This document shows, one piece after another, positions 41,974 through 49,805 of a stretch of 64,000 nucleotides of DNA. Source of the stretch: Streptomyces rugosispiralis. Lineage in GTDB: Bacteria; Actinomycetota; Actinomycetes; Streptomycetales; Streptomycetaceae. The stretch's first letter is position 1; each line of letters starts with the position of its first letter. The notes under the pieces were generated by a model. It saw only the letters and a list, made by a program, of their open reading frames with translations, ran no database searches and was not told where the DNA came from. The position numbers and the translations under genes were made by a program. The DNA lies in contig NZ_JANIAA010000035.1 in the NCBI RefSeq assembly GCF_024505145.1, positions 46,522 through 110,521 on the forward strand, given 5' to 3'.

Positions 41974-42878
41974 GTTCCTTGGGATTCCACGGCTGAGGTT
42001 CCTTGGGATCCCATGGCGGTGCCGACGAACGCCTCCGCCGCCGGTGTCAGCGGCGCCCGCCTGCTGACCAGGGCGATATGCAGACTGGTGCTCGGCTCCA
42101 GGTCCAGCACCAGGGCCCCCGCCCGCTCGGCGAGGCCGCGCCAGGCGTCGGCCACCACGGCCAGGCCGACGCCCCGCAGCACCAGCGGCAGGATCGACAC
42201 CCGGTGCTCGGTCTCGACCACGACGGTCAGCTCGACGCCCCCGGCCACCAGATCGTCGACGTAACGGCGCATCCCCGTCCCCTTCTGGCCCACGATCAGC
42301 CGGTGTCCGGACAGCTCCTCATGGCGCACCGGCACCCCTGGGCGGAACGGCCCGTCCGGGGGTGTCAGCAGCACGAAGCGCTGCTCGGACAGCGGATAGG
42401 TGCGCACATCGCCCCGCGGTAGGGGGTCGGGGGAGGCCAGCAGCCCCAGCTCGCACACGCCGGTACGCACCATCTCCGTCACATCGCGCGGGGTGAACGC
42501 GGCCTGTACGCGTACGGACACCGCGGGGTGGGCGCGGGCGAAGCGGTCGATCAGCCCCGTCAGCGGCTCGACGGCCTGGGAGGGCGAGACCGCGATGTCC
42601 ACGTGGCCGCCGCGCAGCCCGTGCACCGACTCCACGCTGGCCCGCGCGAGCTGGAGGCTGCGCACCGCCTCCCGCGCCGGTCCGATCAGCGCCGTGCCCG
42701 CGTCGGTGAGGACCGCCCGGCGGCCGATGCGGTGGAAGAGGTCGCTGCCCAGGTCGCGCTCGAGGGCGCGGATGGCCTGGGAGAGGGACGGCTGGGACAG
42801 ATACAGCGCGGAGGCGGCCCGGTTGAACCCGCCGTGGTCCACCACGGCCAGGAAGTACTCCAGTTGCCGCACATCCAC
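41967..42878 (-). CDS. LysR-family transcriptional regulator
   Basis: This is a 303-residue LTTR. The N-terminal winged HTH is canonical: MDVRQLEYFLAVVDHGGFNR, AASALYLSQPSLSQAIRALE and LFHRIGRRAVLTDAG. A co-inducer-binding domain follows (HVDIAVSPSQAVEPLTGLID onward). GTG 42878 has GGAGG upstream. It is divergent from the dehalogenase gene and upstream of the tartrate-dehydrogenase gene, so it probably controls both. The extreme C terminus repeats SQGTS twice, from a 24-bp DNA duplication at about 41975-42010 that probably lies beyond the folded domain. Confidence 0.92.
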   Translation of the reverse strand: MDVRQLEYFLAVVDHGGFNRAASALYLSQPSLSQAIRALERDLGSDLFHRIGRRAVLTDAGTALIGPAREAVRSLQLARASVESVHGLRGGHVDIAVSPSQAVEPLTGLIDRFARAHPAVSVRVQAAFTPRDVTEMVRTGVCELGLLASPDPLPRGDVRTYPLSEQRFVLLTPPDGPFRPGVPVRHEELSGHRLIVGQKGTGMRRYVDDLVAGGVELTVVVETEHRVSILPLVLRGVGLAVVADAWRGLAERAGALVLDLEPSTSLHIALVSRRAPLTPAAEAFVGTAMGSQGTSAVESQGTS

Positions 42879-42928
42879 CGCGCCGCCTCCTCCCGCCACT
42901 TTCGCCGCCCGTACACGTCCATAGGCGT

Positions 42929-42940
42929 TGCTTATAAGCA
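42929..42940. promoter_or_regulatory. palindromic LysR-type operator
   Basis: TGCTTATAAGCA is a perfect 12-bp palindrome in the 115-bp divergent region between LysR and the dehalogenase gene, of the T-N11-A class. A TTATA core also occurs in the inverted repeat before the tartrate-dehydrogenase gene. Confidence 0.65.
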
Positions 42941-42993
42941 TTGTCGCCAAGGGGTCTTGGACGCGCACCGCGGGTGGCTGCTGGGATCGGACC

Positions 42994-43896
42994 ATGAGCG
43001 AGCAGCTGCTGGGCGACTTCGACCGCCGTACCGTCCACGTCGAGGGGGTGGGAATCAACGTACGCACCGCCGGGGACGGGCCGCCGGTCCTGCTCCTGCA
43101 CGGCTATCCGCAGACCCATATGATCTGGCACCACATCGCCCCGGCGCTGGCCGCCACCCACCGGGTGGTCCTGACCGATCTGCGCGGCTACGGCGACAGC
43201 GACAAGCCCGTGTCCGACGCCGAGCACACCCCGTACTCCAAGCGGGCCATGGCACGCGACCAGCTGCTGGTGATGCGGGAGCTGGGTTTCGACCGGTTCG
43301 CCGTGGTCGGCCACGACCGGGGCGGGCGGGTCGCCCACCGGATGGCCCTCGACCATCCGAGCGCGGTCGCCGCGCTCGCGGTCCTGGACATCGTGCCCAC
43401 GCGGTACGTGTTCCAGCACGCCGACAAGGACTTCGGCCTCGGCTACTTCCACTGGTTCTTCCTGGCGGCGGGCCACGGCATCCCGGAGCACCTGATCGGC
43501 CAGGACCCCGCGTTCTGGATCCGCACCCGGATGGGGGCCCGCCACCGGGGCGGAACCCCGTTCGACGAGGCGGCCCAGGTCGAGTACATCCGCTGCTTCT
43601 CGGACCCCGCGGCCATCCACGCCAGCTGCGAGGACTACCGCGCCGCCGCCTCGATCGACCTGGTCCACGACGACGCGGACGCCGCCGCGGGCCGTCGCGT
43701 CACCGCACCGCTGCTGGCCCTGTGGGGCGCGCACGGTTTCGTCGGCCGCCACTACGACGTGCCGGAGGTCTGGCGCGGCTACGCGGACGATGTGCGCGGG
43801 CAGGCCCTGCCGTGCGACCACTACCTCCCCGAGGAGGCGCCGGACGAGACGCTGCGCCGGCTGCGGGCGTTCCTCGGGGAGCAGGGGAGTGGCTGA
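42994..43896 (+). CDS. fluoroacetate (haloacetate) dehalogenase, alpha/beta-hydrolase fold
   Basis: This is a 300-residue enzyme. The nucleophile elbow is GHDRGGR with Asp108 in place of Ser, as in haloalkane and haloacetate dehalogenases. Set against the Rhodopseudomonas palustris fluoroacetate dehalogenase, every key residue is kept in order: Asp108, Arg109, Arg112, Asp132, His153-Trp154 and Tyr215 (the three halide-pocket residues), and His276 (numbers here). It would hydrolyse fluoroacetate or chloroacetate to glycolate plus halide. ATG 42994 is the only good start. It is divergent from LysR, and a hairpin terminator follows. Epoxide hydrolase activity is less likely because the HWY halide triad is present. 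Confidence 0.87.
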   Translation: MSEQLLGDFDRRTVHVEGVGINVRTAGDGPPVLLLHGYPQTHMIWHHIAPALAATHRVVLTDLRGYGDSDKPVSDAEHTPYSKRAMARDQLLVMRELGFDRFAVVGHDRGGRVAHRMALDHPSAVAALAVLDIVPTRYVFQHADKDFGLGYFHWFFLAAGHGIPEHLIGQDPAFWIRTRMGARHRGGTPFDEAAQVEYIRCFSDPAAIHASCEDYRAAASIDLVHDDADAAAGRRVTAPLLALWGAHGFVGRHYDVPEVWRGYADDVRGQALPCDHYLPEEAPDETLRRLRAFLGEQGSG

Positions 43897-43909
43897 CCGG
43901 GCACCAGGG

Positions 43910-43936
43910 GGCGCCTGACCTCAAGGTCACGGCGCC
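43910..43936. terminator. hairpin terminator between convergent genes
   Basis: GGCGCCTGACC (43910-43920) pairs with GGTCA-C-GGCGCC (43925-43936) around TCAA. Shared by the dehalogenase and the transporter genes. Confidence 0.8.
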
Positions 43937-45318
43937 GCCTGGAGGTTCTGCTCCGGCGCGGCCGTCTCCTCGGCCGGGTCGGCGGCCCCGCGCGTCTCCC
44001 GCGCCAGTGCCACCGTGACCACGGTGAGCGCGCTCATCAGGGCGATGAAGACCACCACGCCCGTGACGCTGTGGTCGAACCAGAGCAGCAGGGCGGACGC
44101 GAGCATGGGCGCGAGGCCGCCGGTGAGCACGGTGCCGATGTTGTTGGCGATGCCGACCGCGCTGAACCGGACCGTGGTGTCGAAGAGTTCGGCGAAGAAC
44201 GCGGGCTGGGAGCCGAGCACGGCGGACTGGCCGATGCCCAGGGTGAGGAAGAGCGCGAGCCAGATGGCCCAGGTGTGGCCGCCGTCGATCACCGTGAAGA
44301 ACGGCCATGCGGCGGCCAGCAGCACCAGGGCCCCGCCGATCGAGACCGGGCGCCGCCCGACGCGGTCGGAGAGCGCGCCGAAGGCCGGCACCGTCACCAG
44401 TTTCACGGCCGCGACCAGCGAGATGCCGCTGAGGAGCGCGGCGGTGGGCAGCCCGCGGTCCTCGGCGTAGGTGACCGAGAAGGTGCCGAAGACGTAGTAG
44501 CCCGCGTTCTCGGCGGCGCCCGCGCCGATCACGATCAGCATCTCCTTGGGGTAGCGGCGCCAGGCGGCCACGCAGCGGCTCTCGGCGATCCGCTGCCGCA
44601 GCGGACGGCTGGGCTTCGCGACGGTGGAGCCCGGCTGCCGGGCCTCCCGCACCTGCTGGAACTCGGCGGTCTCCGGCAGCGAGCGGCGCACCCAGAGGCC
44701 GAAGAAGGTCAGCCCCGCGCTGAGCAGGAAGGGAATCCGCCAGCCCCAGCTGAGCAAGGCGTCCTCGGACAGCAGCCCGGTGGTGAGCGCGAAGGCGCCG
44801 GTGGACAGGAGGGTGCCGGTGCCGGTGCCGATCGCGGGCAGTGAGGTGAGCAGTCCGCGCCACTTCGGCGGTGCGTTCTCGAAGAGGATGATCAGCGCTC
44901 CGGTCTTCTCGCCGCCCGCGGCGAAGCCCTGGACGAAGCGCAGCAGCGTCAGCAGGACCGGCGCGGCGACGCCGATCTGCGCATGCGTCGGCAGCAGTCC
45001 GATGGCCGTGGTGGCGAGCCCCATCATCAGCAGGGTGGTGACCAGGACGCCCTTACGGCCCTGGGTGTCGCCCCGCTCCCCGAAGTAGGCGCCGCCCAGG
45101 GGCCGGGCGAGGAAACCGATGGCGAAGGTGCCGTAGGCGAGGACCGCGCCGACCAGTGGGTCGCTGTCCGGGAAGTAGATCTTGTTGAAGACGAGGGCGG
45201 CCGCGGTTCCGTAGAGGGCGAAGTCGTACCACTCCACCGTGGTGCCGAAGACGGCGGCGAGGGCGACCTTGGGCTGGAAGACCGGCCTTCTGGTGGCGGA
45301 ACTGCCGGTGTGCGTCAT
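43927..45318 (-). CDS. MHS-family MFS transporter (organic acid/betaine type)
   Basis: This is a 463-residue, 12-helix symporter. VFGTTVEWYDFALYGTAAALVF at the N terminus is the metabolite:H+ symporter hallmark. GERGDTQGRKGVLVTTLLMMG is the loop 2-3 motif, and LRFVQGFAAGGEKTGALIIL follows. Relatives import alpha-ketoglutarate, citrate, dicarboxylates or betaine. It is divergent from the CaiB gene, in a cluster rich in organic-acid genes, so import of a carboxylate consumed by those enzymes is likely; which one cannot be told from sequence. ATG at 45318. Confidence 0.9.
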   Translation of the reverse strand: MTHTGSSATRRPVFQPKVALAAVFGTTVEWYDFALYGTAAALVFNKIYFPDSDPLVGAVLAYGTFAIGFLARPLGGAYFGERGDTQGRKGVLVTTLLMMGLATTAIGLLPTHAQIGVAAPVLLTLLRFVQGFAAGGEKTGALIILFENAPPKWRGLLTSLPAIGTGTGTLLSTGAFALTTGLLSEDALLSWGWRIPFLLSAGLTFFGLWVRRSLPETAEFQQVREARQPGSTVAKPSRPLRQRIAESRCVAAWRRYPKEMLIVIGAGAAENAGYYVFGTFSVTYAEDRGLPTAALLSGISLVAAVKLVTVPAFGALSDRVGRRPVSIGGALVLLAAAWPFFTVIDGGHTWAIWLALFLTLGIGQSAVLGSQPAFFAELFDTTVRFSAVGIANNIGTVLTGGLAPMLASALLLWFDHSVTGVVVFIALMSALTVVTVALARETRGAADPAEETAAPEQNLQAAP

Positions 45319-45453
45319 TGGGAGACTCCCTTGTCACCGTGGATCGAGTACCACTGTGCGGTTCGCTTGTGCCGCTTGGTGGTTCGGTGATGTTATGGAG
45401 GCACACACCCCGTGGCAAGGGGTCACACCCCGATTCGCGCTGGAGGTCCTCCG

Positions 45454-46680
45454 TTGAGCACGCCCGCCCCCGCCGCCCCGCCACCCCTGCTCGACGGCAT
45501 CCGGGTGCTGGATCTGACCAACGTCCTCGCCGGGCCGTTCGCCGGATATCAGCTGGCCCTGCACGGCGCCGACGTCCTGAAGGTCGAGATGCCGGGAGCC
45601 GGGGACCTGGCCCGCCAACTGGGCGCCGACCGGCAGCTGAGCGAGGATCTGCTGGGCGCGTCGTTCCTGGCCCAGAACGCCGGGAAGCGCTCGCTGACCC
45701 TGAACCTCAAGGAGGCGGAGGGGCGCGCGGCCCTGCTGCGCGCGGTGCGGGAGTCCGACGTCCTGCTCGAGAACTTCCGCCCCGGGGTGATGGACCGGCT
45801 GGGCGTCGGCCGCGAGGTCCTGATGCGGGAGAACCCGCGGCTGATCTACTGCGCGGTCTCCGGCTTCGGCCAGACCGGACCGCTGCGCGCCCGGCCCGCC
45901 TACGACCAGATCGTGCAGGGCCTCTCCGGGATGATGAGCGTGACCGGCACCCCCGAGGTCAGCCCGCTGCGGGCCGGTTTCCCGGTCGCCGACACCCTGG
46001 GCGGCATGGCCGCCGCCTTCGCCGTGGCGGCGGCCCTGGTGCGCCGGGAACGCACCGGACACGGCGCGTATCTGGACGTCTCGATGCTGGAGGCCGCGCT
46101 CACCGCGATGGGGTGGGTGACCTCCAACTACCTGATCACCGGCCGCCCGCCGCGGCCCATGGGCAACGAGAACTTCACCGCCGCGCCGTCGGGGACGTTC
46201 CGCACGGCGGACGGATACCTCAACATCGCGGCCAACCGCCAGCGGCAGTTCGCCACCCTGTGCCGGCTCATCGGCCGCCCGGAACTGCTGGACGACGAGC
46301 GGTTCGCGCATCCCGCGGACCGCAAGGCCCACCGCGAGGAGCTGCGCGCCGAGATCGAGAAGGGGCTCGCCGAGCGGACCGCGGGGGAGTGGGAGGAGAT
46401 CCTCGCCGATGCCGGGGTACCGGCCGCGCGAGTGCTGTCCGTACCCGACGCGCTGGGCCTTGAGCAGCTCGCGGAGCGGGACTTCGTCCGCACGCTGCCG
46501 TTCCCGGACGGGCGGACGCGCGAACTGCGCGTGCTGGGCAGCCCGTTCCGGGTCGACGGCGAACCGGCGGCCGCGACCTCCCCACCACCGCTGCTGGGCC
46601 AGCACACCGACCAGGTCCTGGCCGAACTCGGCTACACCCCGAAGGAGATCGACGCGATGAAGGAGCGAGGCGCGATATGA
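45454..46680 (+). CDS. CaiB/BaiF family CoA-transferase (class III)
   Basis: This is a 408-residue transferase that moves CoA between carboxylates. GIRVLDLTNVLAGPFAGYQL begins the family, ADVLKVEMPGAGDLARQLG follows, and the catalytic Asp lies in RPAYDQIVQGLSGMMSVTG. TTG 45454 has GGAGG seven bases upstream; an earlier start would include non-family sequence. The gene overlaps the citryl-CoA-lyase-like gene by 4 bp (ATGA), so they act together: this enzyme activates an acid to its CoA thioester, which the lyase-like protein then cleaves. Confidence 0.9.
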   Translation: MSTPAPAAPPPLLDGIRVLDLTNVLAGPFAGYQLALHGADVLKVEMPGAGDLARQLGADRQLSEDLLGASFLAQNAGKRSLTLNLKEAEGRAALLRAVRESDVLLENFRPGVMDRLGVGREVLMRENPRLIYCAVSGFGQTGPLRARPAYDQIVQGLSGMMSVTGTPEVSPLRAGFPVADTLGGMAAAFAVAAALVRRERTGHGAYLDVSMLEAALTAMGWVTSNYLITGRPPRPMGNENFTAAPSGTFRTADGYLNIAANRQRQFATLCRLIGRPELLDDERFAHPADRKAHREELRAEIEKGLAERTAGEWEEILADAGVPAARVLSVPDALGLEQLAERDFVRTLPFPDGRTRELRVLGSPFRVDGEPAAATSPPPLLGQHTDQVLAELGYTPKEIDAMKERGAI

Positions 46681-47591
46681 CCCACCGGTCCGCAGAGGTG
46701 CCGGAGTCCGCAGAGGCGCCGGAATCCGCAGAGGCGCCGGAATCCGCAGAGGTCCCGGAAGACGTCACCGACTGGTGGGCCACCGGCATCAGCCGCATCC
46801 GCCCCGGCGAGATCCTGCTGCGCGGCTACCCGGTCGAGCAGCTGATCGGCCAGGTGTCCTTCGCCGAGACCATCTGGCTGCTGCTGCGCGGCGAGTTGCC
46901 CACCCCGGCCCAGGGCCGACTGCTGGAGGCCGCGCTCGTCGCCGCCGTCGACCACGGGCCCCAGGCCCCGTCGATCGCCGCCGCCCGGATGGCGGCCACC
47001 TGCGGACTGGGGCTGAACAACGCGGTGGCCACCGGGGTGAACCTGCTGGGGGACGTCCACGGCGGGGCCGGTCAGCAGTGCATGGAGGTGCTGGCCGAGC
47101 TGGAGGCGGCCGTGGCCGAGGGGGCGGACCTCGACGACGCCGCGAAGAACCTGGTGGCGGAGTACCGGGCCACGGGCTCCCGCATCCCCGGATTCGGCCA
47201 CCGCTTCCACCCCTACGACCCGCGCCGCACCCCGCTGCTCGACCTGGTGGGCGCGGCGGTGGCGGACGGCGAGGCGCCGGGCTGGGCGCTGCGCGCCGGG
47301 ACGGCCCTGGAGCGGGCGCTGGCGGAGGGCCGCAGCCGACCCGTGCCGATGAACATCGACGGCGCCACCGCCATCGTCTACAGCGAACTCGGCTTTCCGC
47401 CCGAGCTCGGGCGCGGGCTGTTCGTGCTCTCCCGCAGCGTCGGCATCCTCTCCCACGCCTGGGAGGAGAAGTCCGGTGGCGCCAGGATCAAGGGCCCGCT
47501 GCCCCGGCGGCTGCTGCCCTCGTACGAGGGCCCGGCGCCCCGGGACCTCAACCGGCCGGAGAGCGGCGGGCACAGCACCGGGAGCGCCTGA
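46677..47591 (+). CDS. citrate synthase-family citryl-CoA lyase-like protein
   Basis: This is a 304-residue protein of the small citrate-synthase branch. Catalytic His residues appear in LLGDVHGGAGQQ and IPGFGHRFHPYDPRRTPLL, and a likely third site is PVPMNIDGATA. Citryl-CoA lyase cleaves citryl-CoA to acetyl-CoA and oxaloacetate. It is co-translated with the CaiB transferase. The first ~30 residues are a repeat tail (SAEVPE four times) that precedes the folded domain and is probably disordered. Substrate could be citryl-CoA or a substituted analogue. Confidence 0.8.
   Translation: MTHRSAEVPESAEAPESAEAPESAEVPEDVTDWWATGISRIRPGEILLRGYPVEQLIGQVSFAETIWLLLRGELPTPAQGRLLEAALVAAVDHGPQAPSIAAARMAATCGLGLNNAVATGVNLLGDVHGGAGQQCMEVLAELEAAVAEGADLDDAAKNLVAEYRATGSRIPGFGHRFHPYDPRRTPLLDLVGAAVADGEAPGWALRAGTALERALAEGRSRPVPMNIDGATAIVYSELGFPPELGRGLFVLSRSVGILSHAWEEKSGGARIKGPLPRRLLPSYEGPAPRDLNRPESGGHSTGSA
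46689..46760 (+). repeat. four 18-bp coding repeats (SAEVPE/SAEAPE)
   Basis: Four contiguous 18-bp units of TCCGCAGAGGNGCCGGAN encode an acidic hexapeptide at the N terminus of the citryl-CoA-lyase-like protein. Confidence 0.88.
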
Positions 47592-47592
47592 A

Positions 47593-47707
47593 CGCCGGCA
47601 GCGTCAGCGACGCCGGCAGCGTCAGCGACATCAGCGACATCAGCGACGCCGGCGACGTCAGCGACGTCAGCGACGCCGGCAACATCAGCGACGCCGGCGA
47701 CGTCAGC
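47593..47707. repeat. minisatellite of 9- and 15-bp units (GTCAGCGAC / GCCGGC)
   Basis: Alternating GTCAGCGAC, ATCAGCGAC and GACGCCGGC blocks fill the whole 111-bp gap between the lyase stop and the IclR stop. Both strands are open in some frames, giving VSDAGSVSD or VADVAGVAD. It is best seen as repeat DNA that could also extend either neighbour if a stop were lost. Confidence 0.85.
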
Positions 47708-48473
47708 CGCTCCCGCCGAGGAACCGCAGCTCCGACAGCCGCTTCGCCGCCTCGGCCAGCGCCGGGCGGAACGACTCCACGCGCTCCTCGGTGAAGCGGC
47801 TGGTGGGGCCGCCGAGGCCCACCGCGGCGACGACCTGCCCGGCCGCGTCCGTGACGGGGGCGGCCACGGCGGACACCCCGTCCTCGCGCTCACCGTGGCT
47901 GACCGCCCAGCCCCGCTCCGCGGCGAGGCGCGCCCGTTCGGCGAGGACGGAGGTGAAGCCGGGGCCGCGCCCGGCCGCCGCGGCCACCCGGCTCAGCGTC
48001 CGGGACGAGCCGCCGATGAGCAGGACGTGCCCGGAGGCACCGGCCCACAGCGGCATCTCCTCGCCGATGCGCACCACATGGCGCAGCTGCTGGGTGCCCT
48101 CGTGCTGGGCCACGCACACCCGGGAGCCCCCCTGGCGGATGTAGATCCGGGAGGATTCGCCACCCGACCGGACCGAGAGGACCCGCAGACACTCCACCGC
48201 CTCCGGGGGCAGCCGCCAGGCGTCCTGGGCGAGCGCCGCCCAGCGCAGCAGACCCGCGCCGGGGGTGAGCCGGCCGTCCCCCCGGCTCCACAGCAGCCCG
48301 CGCTGTTCGAGGGTGGCCACCAGCCGGACCACGGTGGACTTGGCCAGCCCGGTGGCGTCGGTCAACTCCCGTACGCTGCGGGAGCGGTGGGTCTCGTCGA
48401 ACAGGGCGAGCAGATCCAGTGCGCGCAGAACACTCCGTACGCCCTCGCCGCCCTCTCCGGCCACCGTCCCCAT
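47703..48473 (-). CDS. IclR-family transcriptional regulator
   Basis: This is a 256-residue regulator. The N-terminal winged HTH reads SVLRALDLLALFDETHRSRS, VRELTDATGLAKSTVVRLVA and TLEQRGLL. The C-terminal effector domain has RVCVAQHEGTQQLRHVVRIG, PLWAGASGHVLL and GVSAVAAPVTDAAGQVVAAV. IclR regulators usually control acid or aromatic catabolism. ATG 48473 has GAGGAGGA upstream. It is convergent with the CaiB/lyase operon and probably regulates it; the 135-bp divergent region at 45319-45453 is the likely target, but I see no clear IclR box there. Confidence 0.9.
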   Translation of the reverse strand: MGTVAGEGGEGVRSVLRALDLLALFDETHRSRSVRELTDATGLAKSTVVRLVATLEQRGLLWSRGDGRLTPGAGLLRWAALAQDAWRLPPEAVECLRVLSVRSGGESSRIYIRQGGSRVCVAQHEGTQQLRHVVRIGEEMPLWAGASGHVLLIGGSSRTLSRVAAAAGRGPGFTSVLAERARLAAERGWAVSHGEREDGVSAVAAPVTDAAGQVVAAVGLGGPTSRFTEERVESFRPALAEAAKRLSELRFLGGSG

Positions 48474-48554
48474 CGCCGTCCTCCTCGCCGCACACCGCAT
48501 AAGCCGCCCATCGGTGCGACGGTACCACCAGGCGGTCCGAGGCCCCGGAGTCGG

Positions 48555-48986
48555 CTACGCCGGTATGACGGTGACCAGGTCGGCGGGCATCCGGCCTCGG
48601 AGGTCATCCCACTCGCCCGCGCTGATATGGCGCTGCAGGGCCTCCAGAACGGTGTGGACCAGTTGTTCGGTGCCGCCCTGGACCGAGTACGGGAAGTCGT
48701 GCCGGATCCGCTGGAAGAACTCCTCGCTGTGCATCTTCACGGGCGTCTCCGCGGGTCTCCACCCCTCGTAGTAGACGCCGCGCACCAGCATCGGGAGCTG
48801 TGCGCCGAACTGGACGGCCTCGTCCACCGTCAGCCGGTCCCGCAGCTGGTGCAGCACCGCGCGCAGGGCGGCGTAGGACTGTTTACGGCGCTCCTTGGGC
48901 CAGCCGTACGCGTCCTCGATCTCCTTGAGGAGCCGGTTGGTCTTGTCCACGGTCGTGTCGAACGCGGGAAAGCCTGTCGCAACCAT
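48555..48986 (-). CDS. DUF2267-domain protein
   Basis: This is a 143-residue protein of the DUF2267 family. AYGWPKERRKQSYAALRAVL, HQLRDRLTVDEAVQFGAQLP, MLVRGVYYEGWRP and FPYSVQGGTEQLVHTVLEAL are the family's helical pattern. Its function is unknown; it is often found near stress and chaperone genes in actinobacteria. ATG 48986. Here it is the last gene on this strand after the chaperone operon and a degenerate gene. Confidence 0.85.
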   Translation of the reverse strand: MVATGFPAFDTTVDKTNRLLKEIEDAYGWPKERRKQSYAALRAVLHQLRDRLTVDEAVQFGAQLPMLVRGVYYEGWRPAETPVKMHSEEFFQRIRHDFPYSVQGGTEQLVHTVLEALQRHISAGEWDDLRGRMPADLVTVIPA

Positions 48987-49007
48987 CGTGTTCGTCCTTT
49001 CGATGCC

Positions 49008-49357
49008 TCAGCGGCCTCCTGGGGCGCTGGAGTGGCGGCTGGGTGTCGGATCGCCGCTCGGGCGGGTGAGGCCGTCGGCGGTGTGGCCGAGGTGGTCATG
49101 GATGTGGTGGACGGCCATCGCCCCCTCGCCGGCCGCCGAGGTCACCCGCTTGACCGAACAGCGGTGCCCCCGGCCCTCCCAGACACCCGCCGCCGACAGG
49201 GTGCCGTGGTGCTCGGTGATCGCGACGGTGCCGCTGAGGACGACGAGGAAGTCCGTGCCCCGGCCGCCCTCGCGGATGATCGCCTCACCGGGCGCCACCG
49301 ACCGGCGGGTGCCGCTCCCTCCGGTGCGGCGTCCGGGGAACGGTCCTCGCCCGGCAT
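49008..49357 (-). pseudogene. decayed cNMP-domain/thioredoxin-reductase-like gene with internal deletion
   Basis: The reading begins at an ATG overlapping the zinc-finger gene's stop (MPGEDRSPDAAPEG). A shift of frame then continues as RRSVAPGEAIIREGGRGTDF and VVLSGTVAITEHHG, a cyclic-nucleotide-binding domain start. It then jumps to RCSVKRVTSAAGEGAMAVHH, which is the extreme C terminus of FAD-dependent thioredoxin-reductase-like enzymes. Several hundred residues of the oxidoreductase in between are missing. Both a frameshift and a deletion are needed to explain it. The intact form is a usual partner of the UBP zinc finger upstream. Confidence 0.75.
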
Positions 49358-49620
49358 CAGGCCATGGCCTCGTGGGCGTAACACCACCGCCAGGTCTCGC
49401 CCGGTTCCATGGGCTCGACGATGGGGTGTTCCTCGGCGTACGCGTGGGCACGGGCGTGCTTGAGCGGCGAGGAGTCGCAGCACCCCACGTGTCCGCAGGT
49501 CAGGCAGAGCCGCAGATGGACCCAGGGGGACCCCAGGCGCAGGCACTCCTCGCACCCCTCGGGGCTGCGGGGGGTGACCTGGCGCACCATCGACAGGTGC
49601 GGATCGGGCTCGATGGCCAT
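49357..49620 (-). CDS. UBP-type zinc-finger protein
   Basis: This is an 87-residue protein. Zinc ligands are arranged as in ubiquitin-hydrolase zinc fingers: EGCEECLRLG, LCLTCGHVGCCD and then HARAHAYAEEHP, ending ETWRWCYAHEAM. In bacteria this domain is commonly encoded beside cNMP-domain thioredoxin reductases, matching the decayed gene directly downstream (TGATG junction). ATG 49620 follows GGAAGG. Role unknown; redox stress is inferred from its usual partner. Confidence 0.85.
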   Translation of the reverse strand: MAIEPDPHLSMVRQVTPRSPEGCEECLRLGSPWVHLRLCLTCGHVGCCDSSPLKHARAHAYAEEHPIVEPMEPGETWRWCYAHEAMA

Positions 49621-49738
49621 GGCGTTCACCCTTCCTCGTTTCCAGGATGAGCAGGGACGGGACGGCCCGCACCTCGAACCGCGGCGCGGTCCGGAGGGTG
49701 CGGCCGACGACGGGACGGCGCGGTCCGGAGGGCGCGGT

Positions 49739-49798
49739 CGATGGCGGGGCGGGACGGTCCGGTGCGGCCGATGGCGGGACGGGACGGTCCGGTGCGGC
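49739..49798. repeat. 30-bp tandem repeat, two exact units plus degenerate copies
   Basis: Two 30-bp units differing at one base (49739-49768, 49769-49798) lie just after the clpB stop; older variants continue to about 49680. Confidence 0.85.
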
Positions 49799-49805
49799 AT
49801 CGCGC

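Noticed and set aside
45319..45453. IclR operator in the MHS/CaiB divergent promoter
   Set aside because: GCGG-N10-CCGC occurs, but such pairs are expected by chance at this GC content and no convincing IclR consensus is present.
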